DNA of 6,797 nt from Acetobacteraceae bacterium (GTDB lineage Bacteria > Pseudomonadota > Alphaproteobacteria > Acetobacterales > Acetobacteraceae), in the NCBI GenBank assembly GCA_003164305.1, contig PLSZ01000220.1, forward strand, positions 648 to 7,444. Direction: 5' to 3'. The translations under genes were made by a program, and so were the position numbers. The notes under the pieces were generated by a model. The model was not told the DNA's origin. It searched no databases and was given only the letters and a program-made list of their open reading frames with translations. Below are positions 1 through 5,961 of the stretch, piece after piece. The number at the start of each line of letters is the position of its first letter. The stretch's first letter is position 1.

Positions 1-100
1 CCTCCGCCGGCATGACCCGGTTCAGGTTCAAGGGTTTCCGCACCGCCGGTTGTTCCGGTCTCGCGGCCTCTCAGCCCCATCGGCGGGGCTCCCCTCGGTC
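1..100 (-). promoter_or_regulatory. TPP riboswitch (THI box), target gene off the left edge
   Basis: Read on the minus strand this is a thiamine pyrophosphate riboswitch aptamer. The conserved CTGAGA of the pyrimidine-sensing arm lies at 74-69, directly after a GCCCC/GGGGC stem (P3). The pyrophosphate-sensing arm fills 36-1, with the hallmark CTTGAACCTGA followed by CCGGGTCATGCCGGCGGAGG, a close match to the THI-box consensus. Between the two arms sits an extra hairpin, CCGG-AACAA-CCGG (58-46), in the part of the family that tolerates an optional stem. The 3' half of P1 and the expression platform lie beyond position 1. The RNA runs leftward, so it controls a gene outside the window, by family habit a thiamine biosynthesis or transport gene, and not the MFS gene on the opposite strand. 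Confidence 0.93.
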
Positions 101-107
101 GGCCAGG

Positions 108-137
108 ACGTTGGCCTGGTTCGGGGGTGTATGTCAA
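108..137 (-). promoter_or_regulatory. candidate promoter for the riboswitch transcript
   Basis: On the minus strand a perfect -35 hexamer TTGACA (137-132) is followed after 18 bases by CAACGT (113-108), a poor -10 match. Transcription would start near position 100, just ahead of the aptamer, which is the expected place. The good -35 and the position support it; the weak -10 keeps it tentative. Confidence 0.4.
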
Positions 138-166
138 ACGCGTGCCGGGGATTTCAACCCGGATTC

Positions 167-185
167 AATGCCGCCATGCGGCATT
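167..185. repeat. inverted repeat, possible operator or leader hairpin
   Basis: AATGCCGC-CAT-GCGGCATT is a perfect 8-base inverted repeat with a 3-base centre. It lies 7 bases before the candidate -35 of the MFS gene and about 30 bases behind the leftward -35. As DNA it is well placed to be an operator. It could also form a hairpin in RNA, but it lacks a T-tract, so it is not a typical terminator. No regulator family is assigned. Confidence 0.5.
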
Positions 186-191
186 CTCAGG

Positions 192-221
192 TTGACGCGA
201 GGCAACACCCACCGGCATCGT
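192..221 (+). promoter_or_regulatory. candidate promoter for the MFS gene
   Basis: TTGACG (192-197) matches the -35 consensus at five of six bases. It is followed after 18 bases by CATCGT (216-221), a three-of-six -10 match. It lies about 70 bases before the chosen start codon. The -10 is weak, so this is a suggestion only. Confidence 0.3.
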
Positions 222-229
222 TCAATCCT

Positions 230-259
230 CCCCAAAGGTGGCCTTCCCCAAAGGCGGCC
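230..259 (+). repeat. tandem repeat CCCCAAAGGYGGCC, two copies
   Basis: Two 14-base copies, at 230-243 and 246-259, differ at one base (T or C) and are separated by TT. They lie just before the ribosome binding site of the MFS gene. The junction can also fold as GCCTT-CCCCA-AAGGC (241-255). This may be a small duplication, a protein-binding direct repeat or a leader structure. Confidence 0.6.
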
Positions 260-288
260 GCGACCAGGCCGGAAGAGGACGACGACGC

Positions 289-1497
289 ATGGCGCTGAGC
301 CGCACGACCCGGGTCAACATGTTGATCAGCAACGGGCATTTCTTGTCGCACTTTTACGTGCTGTGCCTGCCGACGATGTTCCTTACCTGGAAGGACGCGT
401 TCCAGGTGAGTTTCTCTCAGTTGGGCCTGACCGTCGCGTTGATGTCGGGCGCGACCGCGGTGTTGCAGACTCCTGTCGGTTTCCTGGTCGACAAATACGG
501 ATCCCGCGCGTTCCTGGTTGGCGGTGCGTTGCTGATGTCGCTCTCGATCGCGGCGATGTCGCTGGCGACCGCGTTCTGGGAAATCCAGTTATTGGCGGTG
601 CTGTCGGGGATCGGCAACTCGGTGATCCATCCGGCGGATTACGCGATTCTCTCCGGCTCGATCGACAGGGATCGGATGGGCCGGTCGTTCGCGCTGCATA
701 CGTTCAGCGGCAACGTTGGCTTCGCGCTTGGCGCTCCGGTGACGGCCTTCCTGATGTTGTCGGTCGGGTGGCGCGGCACGTTGGCGATCGAGGGTCTTCT
801 GGGCATCCCGGTCGTGCTCGGCATCCTGTGGCAGAGCGGTATCCTGGTGGACCAGGCGCGCACGATCCCGAAAGCCGGAGGCGTGGTGCTGTCCTGGACC
901 GACCTTCTGACCAGCCGGACCATGCTGCTGTTTTTCCTGTTTTTCCTGTTTGGCGCGATGGCCAGCGGCGGCGTGCAGGCGTGGCTGGTGACGGTTCTGC
1001 ATACGGTCAAGGGCATCGACCTGAAGCTCGCCGCGACCGCCCTGACCGCCTACATGATCGGCTCGACACTGGGCGTGCTGGTCGGGGGCTGGTTCGCGGA
1101 TCAGTTCAAGGCGCACGTGCTGCCGTTCGTGACCGGACTGGTGATCGTTTCGGCATCGATGATGCTGATCATCGACTGGGTTAATCTGCCCGGGCTCGCG
1201 ATCATTCCGTTCACCTTCATCTCCGGCTTGTCGCTTGGCGCCTCGCGCACGCCGCGCGACGTGATGCTGAAGGACGCGGCGCCGCCGGGGCAAATCGGCA
1301 AGGTGTTCGGGTTCGTGAGCGCGGGGCTGCCGTTGGGCTCGGCGATCACGCCGGTGCCATTTGGCTTTCTGATCGACCGCGGACATCCGGAGATGGTGCT
1401 GATGCTGGTGGCGGGAATTTTGTTCGCCAGCCTGCTGTGCGGCGGCTCGGCGAAGGCCTCGGCGCGTGGGGAAGCGGTCGTCGTGGCCGCGGAGTGA
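289..1497 (+). CDS. MFS transporter, 402 aa
   Basis: This is an inner-membrane transporter of the major facilitator superfamily, with the usual length of about 400 residues and many hydrophobic helices. MFS motif A is at residues 64-73 (GFLVDKYGSR), between helices 2 and 3. A degenerate copy, GGWFADQF (266-273), opens the second half, reflecting the two-fold repeat. The first helix contains NGHFLSHFY (15-23) and helix 4 contains HPADYA (114-119). These recall the fosmidomycin-resistance-like branch, but the substrate cannot be read from sequence. A very hydrophobic LLFFLFFLF run (213-221) begins helix 7. I chose the ATG at 289 because GGAAGAGG lies 10 bases upstream; the in-frame ATG at 238 would add 17 unlikely residues encoded by the tandem repeat. 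The gene converges on the aldolase gene and may serve the same pathway, but is not in its operon. Import or efflux is undecided. Confidence 0.9.
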   Translation: MALSRTTRVNMLISNGHFLSHFYVLCLPTMFLTWKDAFQVSFSQLGLTVALMSGATAVLQTPVGFLVDKYGSRAFLVGGALLMSLSIAAMSLATAFWEIQLLAVLSGIGNSVIHPADYAILSGSIDRDRMGRSFALHTFSGNVGFALGAPVTAFLMLSVGWRGTLAIEGLLGIPVVLGILWQSGILVDQARTIPKAGGVVLSWTDLLTSRTMLLFFLFFLFGAMASGGVQAWLVTVLHTVKGIDLKLAATALTAYMIGSTLGVLVGGWFADQFKAHVLPFVTGLVIVSASMMLIIDWVNLPGLAIIPFTFISGLSLGASRTPRDVMLKDAAPPGQIGKVFGFVSAGLPLGSAITPVPFGFLIDRGHPEMVLMLVAGILFASLLCGGSAKASARGEAVVVAAE

Positions 1498-1506
1498 GGG
1501 CGGATC

Positions 1507-1532
1507 CGCTCGCGGGATTTGAGCCGCGAGCG
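1507..1532. terminator. hairpin between convergent genes, likely bidirectional terminator
   Basis: CGCTCGCGG (1507-1515) and CCGCGAGCG (1524-1532) form a perfect 9-base GC-rich stem with an 8-base loop. It lies in the 53-base gap between the stop codons of the MFS gene (plus) and the aldolase gene (minus), where a shared terminator is expected. The T-run downstream is short on the plus strand (ATTT, 1537-1540) and absent on the minus strand, so termination may be partial or Rho-assisted. Confidence 0.6.
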
Positions 1533-1550
1533 ATCGATTTCCGGCGGACG

Positions 1551-2333
1551 TTATCCGTGCAGTTTCCGCAGGAATCCGGTCCGCGCGCCCGCCGCGGCCA
1601 ACATGAAATTAGCGTCCTGCCCTGATAGGATAAACCGCGCGCCCATTTCGATGTACCGCCGCATGATGCTTTCGTTGTAGATGCCGGCCATGCCAGGGAA
1701 TTTATTGTGCTTTTTGCACGCCGCGATCATTTTGCCATAAGCGTCGGCGACCCGGTCGTTACCGAAATCGCCATGGATGCCCATCTCGGCGCACAGATCG
1801 TTGGTGCCGATCAACAACACATCGACGCCCGGCACCGCCGCGATCTCGTCCGCGTTGGCAATCGCGGTCGGCGTCTCCAGCATGACCACGGTCAGGTTCG
1901 CCGCATTCAACTCTTTCGCCGCCTCTCCAACGCTGACATTCCGTAGACCGTAATGCGGCCCCGTGCCGCCCATCGAGCGATGACCGACCGGCGGATATTT
2001 CAGCTTCTCCACGACCTCCCGCGCTTCGGCGGCGGTTTCGACGTGCGGCATGACGATGCCGAGCACACCATTGTCCAGCGCCCGCGTGGCAATCGAATAT
2101 TGTCCGTTTGGCACGCGCGCGATCGGCGTGATCCCCGCGTCCAGCGCGGCGGCGGCGATCTGCGCGCAGGCATCGAGCGACATCGTGCCATGTTCCATGT
2201 CCAGGAACAGCCAGTCGAACCCGGCCGAGGCCATGGCGGCGGCGATCTCCACACTGCGGGTCAGACGGACGCCGACCCCAAGCGACAACTGATCTTTCTC
2301 GAGTTTCTCGCGGGCGATGTTGCGAACGGTCAT
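1551..2333 (-). CDS. HpcH/HpaI-family class II aldolase, 260 aa
   Basis: The protein belongs to the HpcH/HpaI family of metal-dependent class II aldolases, TIM-barrel enzymes that reversibly cleave 4-hydroxy-2-oxo-acids into pyruvate (or another 2-oxo-acid) and an aldehyde. Length is normal. The residues known from HpcH are all present with near-identical spacing: the catalytic His at 48 in LDMEHG, the Arg at 73 in IARVP, and the metal ligands Glu153 (MLETP) and Asp179 (IGTNDL). It should therefore be active. The last motif reads GTNDL where many relatives have GPxDL. GAGGA lies 9 bases before the ATG. It is the last gene of a three-gene operon, 12 bases after the stop of the hydrolase gene. 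Related enzymes handle homoprotocatechuate intermediates, glucarate or rhamnonate intermediates, so the substrate cannot be named. The protein has no signal peptide and should be cytoplasmic. Confidence 0.9.
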   Translation of the reverse strand: MTVRNIAREKLEKDQLSLGVGVRLTRSVEIAAAMASAGFDWLFLDMEHGTMSLDACAQIAAAALDAGITPIARVPNGQYSIATRALDNGVLGIVMPHVETAAEAREVVEKLKYPPVGHRSMGGTGPHYGLRNVSVGEAAKELNAANLTVVMLETPTAIANADEIAAVPGVDVLLIGTNDLCAEMGIHGDFGNDRVADAYGKMIAACKKHNKFPGMAGIYNESIMRRYIEMGARFILSGQDANFMLAAAGARTGFLRKLHG

Positions 2334-2345
2334 GGTTCTGGTTCC

Positions 2346-3809
2346 TCAGGCGAATGTGTCGATGGCGGTGGCGATCATCCGGTCCAGCGCGGTCAGATCC
2401 ATCGGATGATCGGTTTCGTTGGTCACGGCGACTGTCAGGCGATGCCGAAGCAGAATGAAGACCCGGTTGTCCGACGCGCCGGCGGCCCAGGCGGTTTCCG
2501 GCGGCAACGAGGGGAAACGTCCGTCGATATTGGTGCGAAAACAGGCCGCGTAGCTGGTGCCGGTGTGTGTCGCGTTCGTCGCGTAGTCGACCCATCCCGG
2601 AGGCAACAAACGCTCCCCGTTCCAAACGCCATCGTTCAAGTACAGTACGCCGAGTTTGGCGTAATCCCGCACCGTGGCGAAGCCTGCGCCGGAGCCGATG
2701 AAGTTGCCGGCCATATCGGCGGAGTGCTGGTAGCTGCTCATACCCAACCGGTCGGCGAGCATGGCGTAGACGGTCTGGTGATAGGACAAACCTCGGCGCT
2801 CGATCTGATCGCGGATGACGGCCCCCATCACATTCATGCCGCTGTTCACGTAACGAAACACCGCGCCTGGCACCGTGGCGACGATCGAGCGTTGCGCCAT
2901 GTCGAACGCGTCCGCCGCGTCCTGGTACACGGCGCTGTTCTCGAAACCGAGCGTGGCCGTGCCATCCTCATGCCGCGCCGGAAATCCCAGGCCCGAGCGC
3001 ATGCGAACCAAATGGTCGAGTGTGATCAAACGATGAATTCCGCGCGGATCGCGCCACAACGGCGCCGGAGCGGGATCATGCACCGAATGAAACCAGCCCT
3101 CATGTATCATGCGGCCGAGCAACGTGCAGGTTATGGCCTTGGTCATCGACCAGCTTGGCGTCGCCCGATCCACGGCGCCGAACGGGCTGTAGCGCTCGAG
3201 CAGAACGCGCTCCGGGGTGCCGATCAGAACTCCGTAGGTGCCTGGCGAACTGGTGAAGAACGCGTCCAGCGCCGCGGTCATCGACGCCGGAGCGGGCTGC
3301 GGCTTTTCGACCGCGTCCCCTGCCGGCCAGGCGCGCCCGGCATCGCCGGTTCCCCGGGCGATCGCGTGCGCCTCAAACCGAAGCGCACGATGCGAGCCCA
3401 GGACGATGCCGCCATAACCAAGACGCGCGATGGCGCTGCCACTGACAGCCTCGCCGTGATCCGGGTCGCTCCAGGTGACTGTCACGCGGCGATCGCTCGG
3501 ATCGGTCTCGACCGTGAGGCGGCCGGTTTTGTGCGCCTCCAGCAAAGCGTCCTGCACCGAGATACCCGCCGGGCGCCCGCTCAGTCCGCCTGGCACCATG
3601 GCGGCGCGCGGGCGGAAATGCCGGTCGGCGGTGGCACGGTCCAGACCGCTGACAAACATCATATCGACGTAACGTTTGGCGACGAAATTCACGCTACGCT
3701 GGCGTAACGCTTTCGCCGACGCGTCGTAGATCACCGGATCCGGCGGGCCGTCGCCAAACAGATGCGGCGTTTGATCGAAGATCGGCTCGACAGGAAGACG
3801 GGGATTCAC
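2346..3809 (-). CDS. beta-lactamase-family serine hydrolase, 487 aa
   Basis: This is a serine hydrolase of the class C beta-lactamase / penicillin-binding-protein fold, a group that includes esterases and the 6-aminohexanoate-dimer hydrolase NylB. The nucleophile motif SMTK (Ser221, Lys224) sits in the typical context PSWSMTKAIT. The YxN motif is YVN (Tyr320, Asn322) in FRYVNSGMN, and a typical LDHLVRMRSGLGF segment (264-276) lies between. The third motif, normally K/HxG, is degenerate: the likely equivalent is AAG (442-444) in WAAGASDN. Residues 1-170 form an extra N-terminal region before the catalytic domain. No signal peptide is visible, so it is probably cytoplasmic and unlikely to give antibiotic resistance. 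The start is a GTG whose GTGA overlaps the upstream stop codon, implying translational coupling. It is the middle gene of the operon and probably cleaves an ester or amide of the pathway's substrate. Substrate unknown. Confidence 0.87.
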   Translation of the reverse strand: MNPRLPVEPIFDQTPHLFGDGPPDPVIYDASAKALRQRSVNFVAKRYVDMMFVSGLDRATADRHFRPRAAMVPGGLSGRPAGISVQDALLEAHKTGRLTVETDPSDRRVTVTWSDPDHGEAVSGSAIARLGYGGIVLGSHRALRFEAHAIARGTGDAGRAWPAGDAVEKPQPAPASMTAALDAFFTSSPGTYGVLIGTPERVLLERYSPFGAVDRATPSWSMTKAITCTLLGRMIHEGWFHSVHDPAPAPLWRDPRGIHRLITLDHLVRMRSGLGFPARHEDGTATLGFENSAVYQDAADAFDMAQRSIVATVPGAVFRYVNSGMNVMGAVIRDQIERRGLSYHQTVYAMLADRLGMSSYQHSADMAGNFIGSGAGFATVRDYAKLGVLYLNDGVWNGERLLPPGWVDYATNATHTGTSYAACFRTNIDGRFPSLPPETAWAAGASDNRVFILLRHRLTVAVTNETDHPMDLTALDRMIATAIDTFA

Positions 3810-4699
3810 TTCGCCATCTCGGTGGCGCGCGCTGCTTCGGGAATGTCGAAGAAGCGGTTCTTCATCCCTTTTTGATTCTCATACAGCGAACCTTGTTTCG
3901 CGGCGGGCGGCAGTGGGAGTCTCACCGGCACATGCTCCAACCGGGGCTCGCGCGGTTGACCGGCGACCATCAGGTCGTTGAACTTCTCGATGCCGCCGGG
4001 AAAACCCAGAATGGGCCATGCGTCGGCGGCCCGGAACTGAAACAGCAGCAGGCGCCGATCTCGATCCGAAACGTTCGGCGCCGAGCCGTGCACCGCGCGC
4101 ACGTGGTGCACCGTGATGGAGCCGGCCTTGCCCAAAAGCGGGATGGCCTTGCTGTAGTCGACGTCGCGATTTTCCGGGTCCATCGCGCCGCAGAACACGC
4201 CGTTGGCGTGATGGTCGTAAATCGGGCCCCGATGACTGCCCGGAATGATCATCAGCGGGCCATTCTCCATCGCCATGTCGTCGAACATGACGCCGACAGC
4301 GGCGAGATCGTCGTTGGTATGGGGATAAAAAGCCCAGTCCTGGTGCCATTCCACGGGAGCGCCAAAGCCGGCGCATTTCATGTTCAGCTTCGCCTGATCA
4401 AACCGAATATCCGTCCCCCACAGGTCCTTCAGCACGGCGATGATCTTCGGATGCCGTGTCAGCGCGCCGTACGCGGGATCCTGCGCGTGCGCGGCCTTGA
4501 TACGCCGCACCCGAGGGTTCTCCGCGGAATGGCTGTCTTCGAGGTCGTAGACGTCGGTGTGACCGGTCAGTCCTCTCGCCCGCTCCACGAAGCCATCGGT
4601 CACGGCGCTGAGCCGCGCGACTTCTTCCGGCGTCAGCACGTCGGGAACAACGATTGCGCCGACTTCATTGTATTCTTTGATCTGAGCGGCGGTCAGCAT
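3806..4699 (-). CDS. phytanoyl-CoA dioxygenase (PhyH) family oxygenase, 297 aa
   Basis: This is a non-haem Fe(II)/2-oxoglutarate-dependent oxygenase of the PhyH family, which hydroxylates small molecules while converting 2-oxoglutarate to succinate and CO2. The iron-binding triad is visible: His119 and Asp121 in EWHQDW, and the distal His204 in RAVHGSAPN. Arg215, eleven residues after that His (SDRDRR), fits the 2-oxoglutarate carboxylate ligand. Between them lies the family-typical segment MENGPLMIIPGSHRGP (144-159). Length is normal and the protein looks complete and cytoplasmic. The ATG is preceded by a near-perfect AGGAGG with 5 bases between, the best ribosome binding site in the window. 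It is the first gene of the operon and is read away from the second oxygenase gene. PhyH relatives act on very different substrates (acyl-CoAs, ectoine, alkaloids, halogenated compounds), so no substrate is assigned. Confidence 0.92.
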   Translation of the reverse strand: MLTAAQIKEYNEVGAIVVPDVLTPEEVARLSAVTDGFVERARGLTGHTDVYDLEDSHSAENPRVRRIKAAHAQDPAYGALTRHPKIIAVLKDLWGTDIRFDQAKLNMKCAGFGAPVEWHQDWAFYPHTNDDLAAVGVMFDDMAMENGPLMIIPGSHRGPIYDHHANGVFCGAMDPENRDVDYSKAIPLLGKAGSITVHHVRAVHGSAPNVSDRDRRLLLFQFRAADAWPILGFPGGIEKFNDLMVAGQPREPRLEHVPVRLPLPPAAKQGSLYENQKGMKNRFFDIPEAARATEMAK

Positions 4700-4727
4700 G
4701 GCGTCCTCCTAAGGCGAAATTTTCTTA

Positions 4728-4757
4728 ACTGTAGCGCGGCGGAGCCGGATACGCCAA
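4728..4757 (-). promoter_or_regulatory. candidate promoter for the oxygenase-hydrolase-aldolase operon
   Basis: On the minus strand TTGGCG (4757-4752) and TACAGT (4733-4728) are spaced by 18 bases, each matching the sigma-70 consensus at four of six positions. Transcription would begin near 4721, in a locally AT-rich stretch about 20 bases before the start codon and close to the AGGAGG site. The position is good and the match moderate. The -35 overlaps the inverted repeat at 4753-4764. Confidence 0.4.
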
Positions 4758-4764
4758 TTTTGGC
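4753..4764. repeat. inverted repeat GCCAA-TT-TTGGC, possible operator
   Basis: Two 5-base arms with a 2-base centre overlap the candidate -35 of the leftward operon. A repressor bound here would block that promoter. The arms are short, so chance is a real possibility. Confidence 0.35.
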
Positions 4765-4804
4765 CATAAACGTGCCGAAAGCGCCGTCGCGGGACAGGCC
4801 TACA

Positions 4805-4823
4805 AAGACAGTGGCGCTGTCTT
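4805..4823. repeat. inverted repeat AAGACAG-N5-CTGTCTT
   Basis: Perfect 7-base arms flank TGGCG in the divergent region, about 50 bases upstream of the candidate leftward -35 and 167 bases before the rightward start codon. It resembles a dimeric regulator's binding site shared by both directions. As RNA it could form a hairpin in the rightward leader. Confidence 0.45.
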
Positions 4824-4989
4824 CGTCGCGATCCGGGTGGCCGGGTTTCATCGGCGCGACCCTGCGATCACCGGAATCGGAGGGGATCGCCGGCAATGCT
4901 GGAAAGCGCGTACGAAGAGTTCGCATGGGCATTTGCGGGGACCAATCGCCTCTGGCATGTTTGCCGCAGTTGGCGAAGGAAGCCCGCGC

Positions 4990-5961
4990 ATGATCCCGAT
5001 CCTCGACGTTTCCCGCTATTTCGCCGGCGACATGGATGACCTGCCGCGGCTCGGGCGTGAGTTGCGCCACGCGTTCGAAAATGTCGGCTTTTACATGCTG
5101 CGCGGCCACGGCGTGCCGCGCTCCCTGATCGATGCCGCCTTCGCGGAGTGCGAGCGGTTTCACGCGCAGACGCTCGAGAAGAAACTCGCGCTCAGGATCA
5201 ACGAACACACGATTGGATATATGCCCATGGGCGGCTCCATCGCCCGCAGTTCGAAGGTCAACAACAACACCAGGCCCAGTGTAAACGAGGCATACTTCGT
5301 GCGGCGCGAGCGGACGCCGGATGATCCTGATGTCATCACCAACAAGCGCTTTCGCGGTCTCAATCAGTGGCCCATGGACCTGCCGGGCTTTCGCGAGACC
5401 GCTTTGGCCTACATGGCGGCAATGGAGGCCGTGGGCAAAAGACTGTTGCGCGTTTACGCGGTCGCGCTCGATCTGCCGGCGGATTATTTCGATCCCATGT
5501 TCGCCGAACCGAACATGATCCAGCGGTTCACCCACTATCCGCCGCGGCTCTCGTATGAGGATAACGAGTTCAGCATCGCTCCGCACACCGACTCCGGGTT
5601 CATGACGCTATTGGCGCCCTCCGCCGTGCCCGGCCTGTCGATCCGGCTGCCGGACGAAACCTGGCTGGATGTTCCGGCGGATCCGGACGCGTTCATCGTC
5701 AATGGCGGCGATCTCCTGCGGCGGTGGACCAACGATCGATTTCTTTCGACCCCGCATCGGGCGATCAACAGCTCGGGCCGCGCGCGATATGCGATTCCGT
5801 TCTTCTTCGACACCCATCCCGACACGATGATCAGTTGCCTGCCTACCTGTCAGTCGCCGGATAACCCACCGAAGTACCCGCCGATTACATATGACGAATA
5901 CGCTCTCTGGTACGCGACGCGAAACTACGTGCATCTCGAGCAGGAGCAGGCCGCCGCCTGA
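4990..5961 (+). CDS. isopenicillin N synthase-like Fe(II)/2OG oxygenase, 323 aa
   Basis: This protein belongs to the isopenicillin N synthase-like family of non-haem iron oxygenases, most of which use 2-oxoglutarate. It has the usual N-terminal part, with IPILDVSRYF at the start and GFYMLRGHGVP (33-43), followed by the double-stranded beta-helix domain. The iron ligands are His199 and Asp201 (APHTDSGFMTLL) and His256 (STPHRAIN). FIVNGGDLLRRWTNDRF (235-251) is family-typical. The motif that usually reads RxS is R-Y-A here (Arg266, Ala268), so the serine that helps hold the co-substrate is missing. The ATG at 4990 gives the standard N-terminus and is preceded by GAAGGA with 9 bases between; an in-frame ATG at 4837 would add 51 unrelated residues. 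It is divergent from the PhyH-type gene and may act in the same pathway. It is not expected to make penicillin, since no peptide synthetase is nearby. Confidence 0.9.
   Translation: MIPILDVSRYFAGDMDDLPRLGRELRHAFENVGFYMLRGHGVPRSLIDAAFAECERFHAQTLEKKLALRINEHTIGYMPMGGSIARSSKVNNNTRPSVNEAYFVRRERTPDDPDVITNKRFRGLNQWPMDLPGFRETALAYMAAMEAVGKRLLRVYAVALDLPADYFDPMFAEPNMIQRFTHYPPRLSYEDNEFSIAPHTDSGFMTLLAPSAVPGLSIRLPDETWLDVPADPDAFIVNGGDLLRRWTNDRFLSTPHRAINSSGRARYAIPFFFDTHPDTMISCLPTCQSPDNPPKYPPITYDEYALWYATRNYVHLEQEQAAA

Larger units (their letters stand above)
101..288. other. divergent intergenic region between the riboswitch and the MFS gene
   Basis: This 188-base stretch has no convincing gene. It holds the leftward promoter candidate, a perfect inverted repeat at 167-185, a rightward promoter candidate at 192-221, an almost exact tandem repeat at 230-259 and the ribosome binding site of the MFS gene (GGAAGAGG, 271-278). 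An open frame crosses it on the plus strand (50-298), but it overlaps the riboswitch and has no protein-like features. Confidence 0.6.
4700..4989. other. divergent control region between two oxygenase genes
   Basis: This 290-base region separates the leftward PhyH-type gene from the rightward isopenicillin N synthase-like gene. It contains a leftward promoter candidate (4728-4757), two inverted repeats (4753-4764 and 4805-4823) and a possible short ORF beginning at 4896. An open frame continues in phase upstream of the rightward gene to 4837, but its translation has no family resemblance, so I treat it as untranslated leader. I did not find a convincing rightward promoter. Confidence 0.6.

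Noticed and set aside
12..1184. 390-codon open frame on the plus strand
   Set aside because: It overlaps the riboswitch and most of the MFS gene in another frame, and its Arg/Asp/Gly-rich translation is a typical out-of-frame shadow.
1953..3707. 584-codon open frame on the plus strand
   Set aside because: It lies antisense to the hydrolase and aldolase genes, whose family motifs are clear. Its translation is rich in Arg, His and Gly with no domain. Long antisense frames are common in GC-rich DNA.
2346..3809. Antibiotic-resistance beta-lactamase
   Set aside because: There is no signal peptide, the K/HxG motif is missing, and the gene sits in a metabolic operon.
4837..4989. 51-codon in-frame extension of the second oxygenase gene
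   Set aside because: The family N-terminus begins at the ATG at 4990, which has its own ribosome binding site. The extension has no resemblance to the family.
4693..5586. 297-codon open frame on the minus strand
   Set aside because: It is antisense to the isopenicillin N synthase-like gene and crosses the divergent control region; no motif supports it.
4990..5961. Penicillin or cephalosporin biosynthesis gene
   Set aside because: Only the broad oxygenase family matches; no peptide synthetase or acyltransferase is nearby and the RxS motif is altered.
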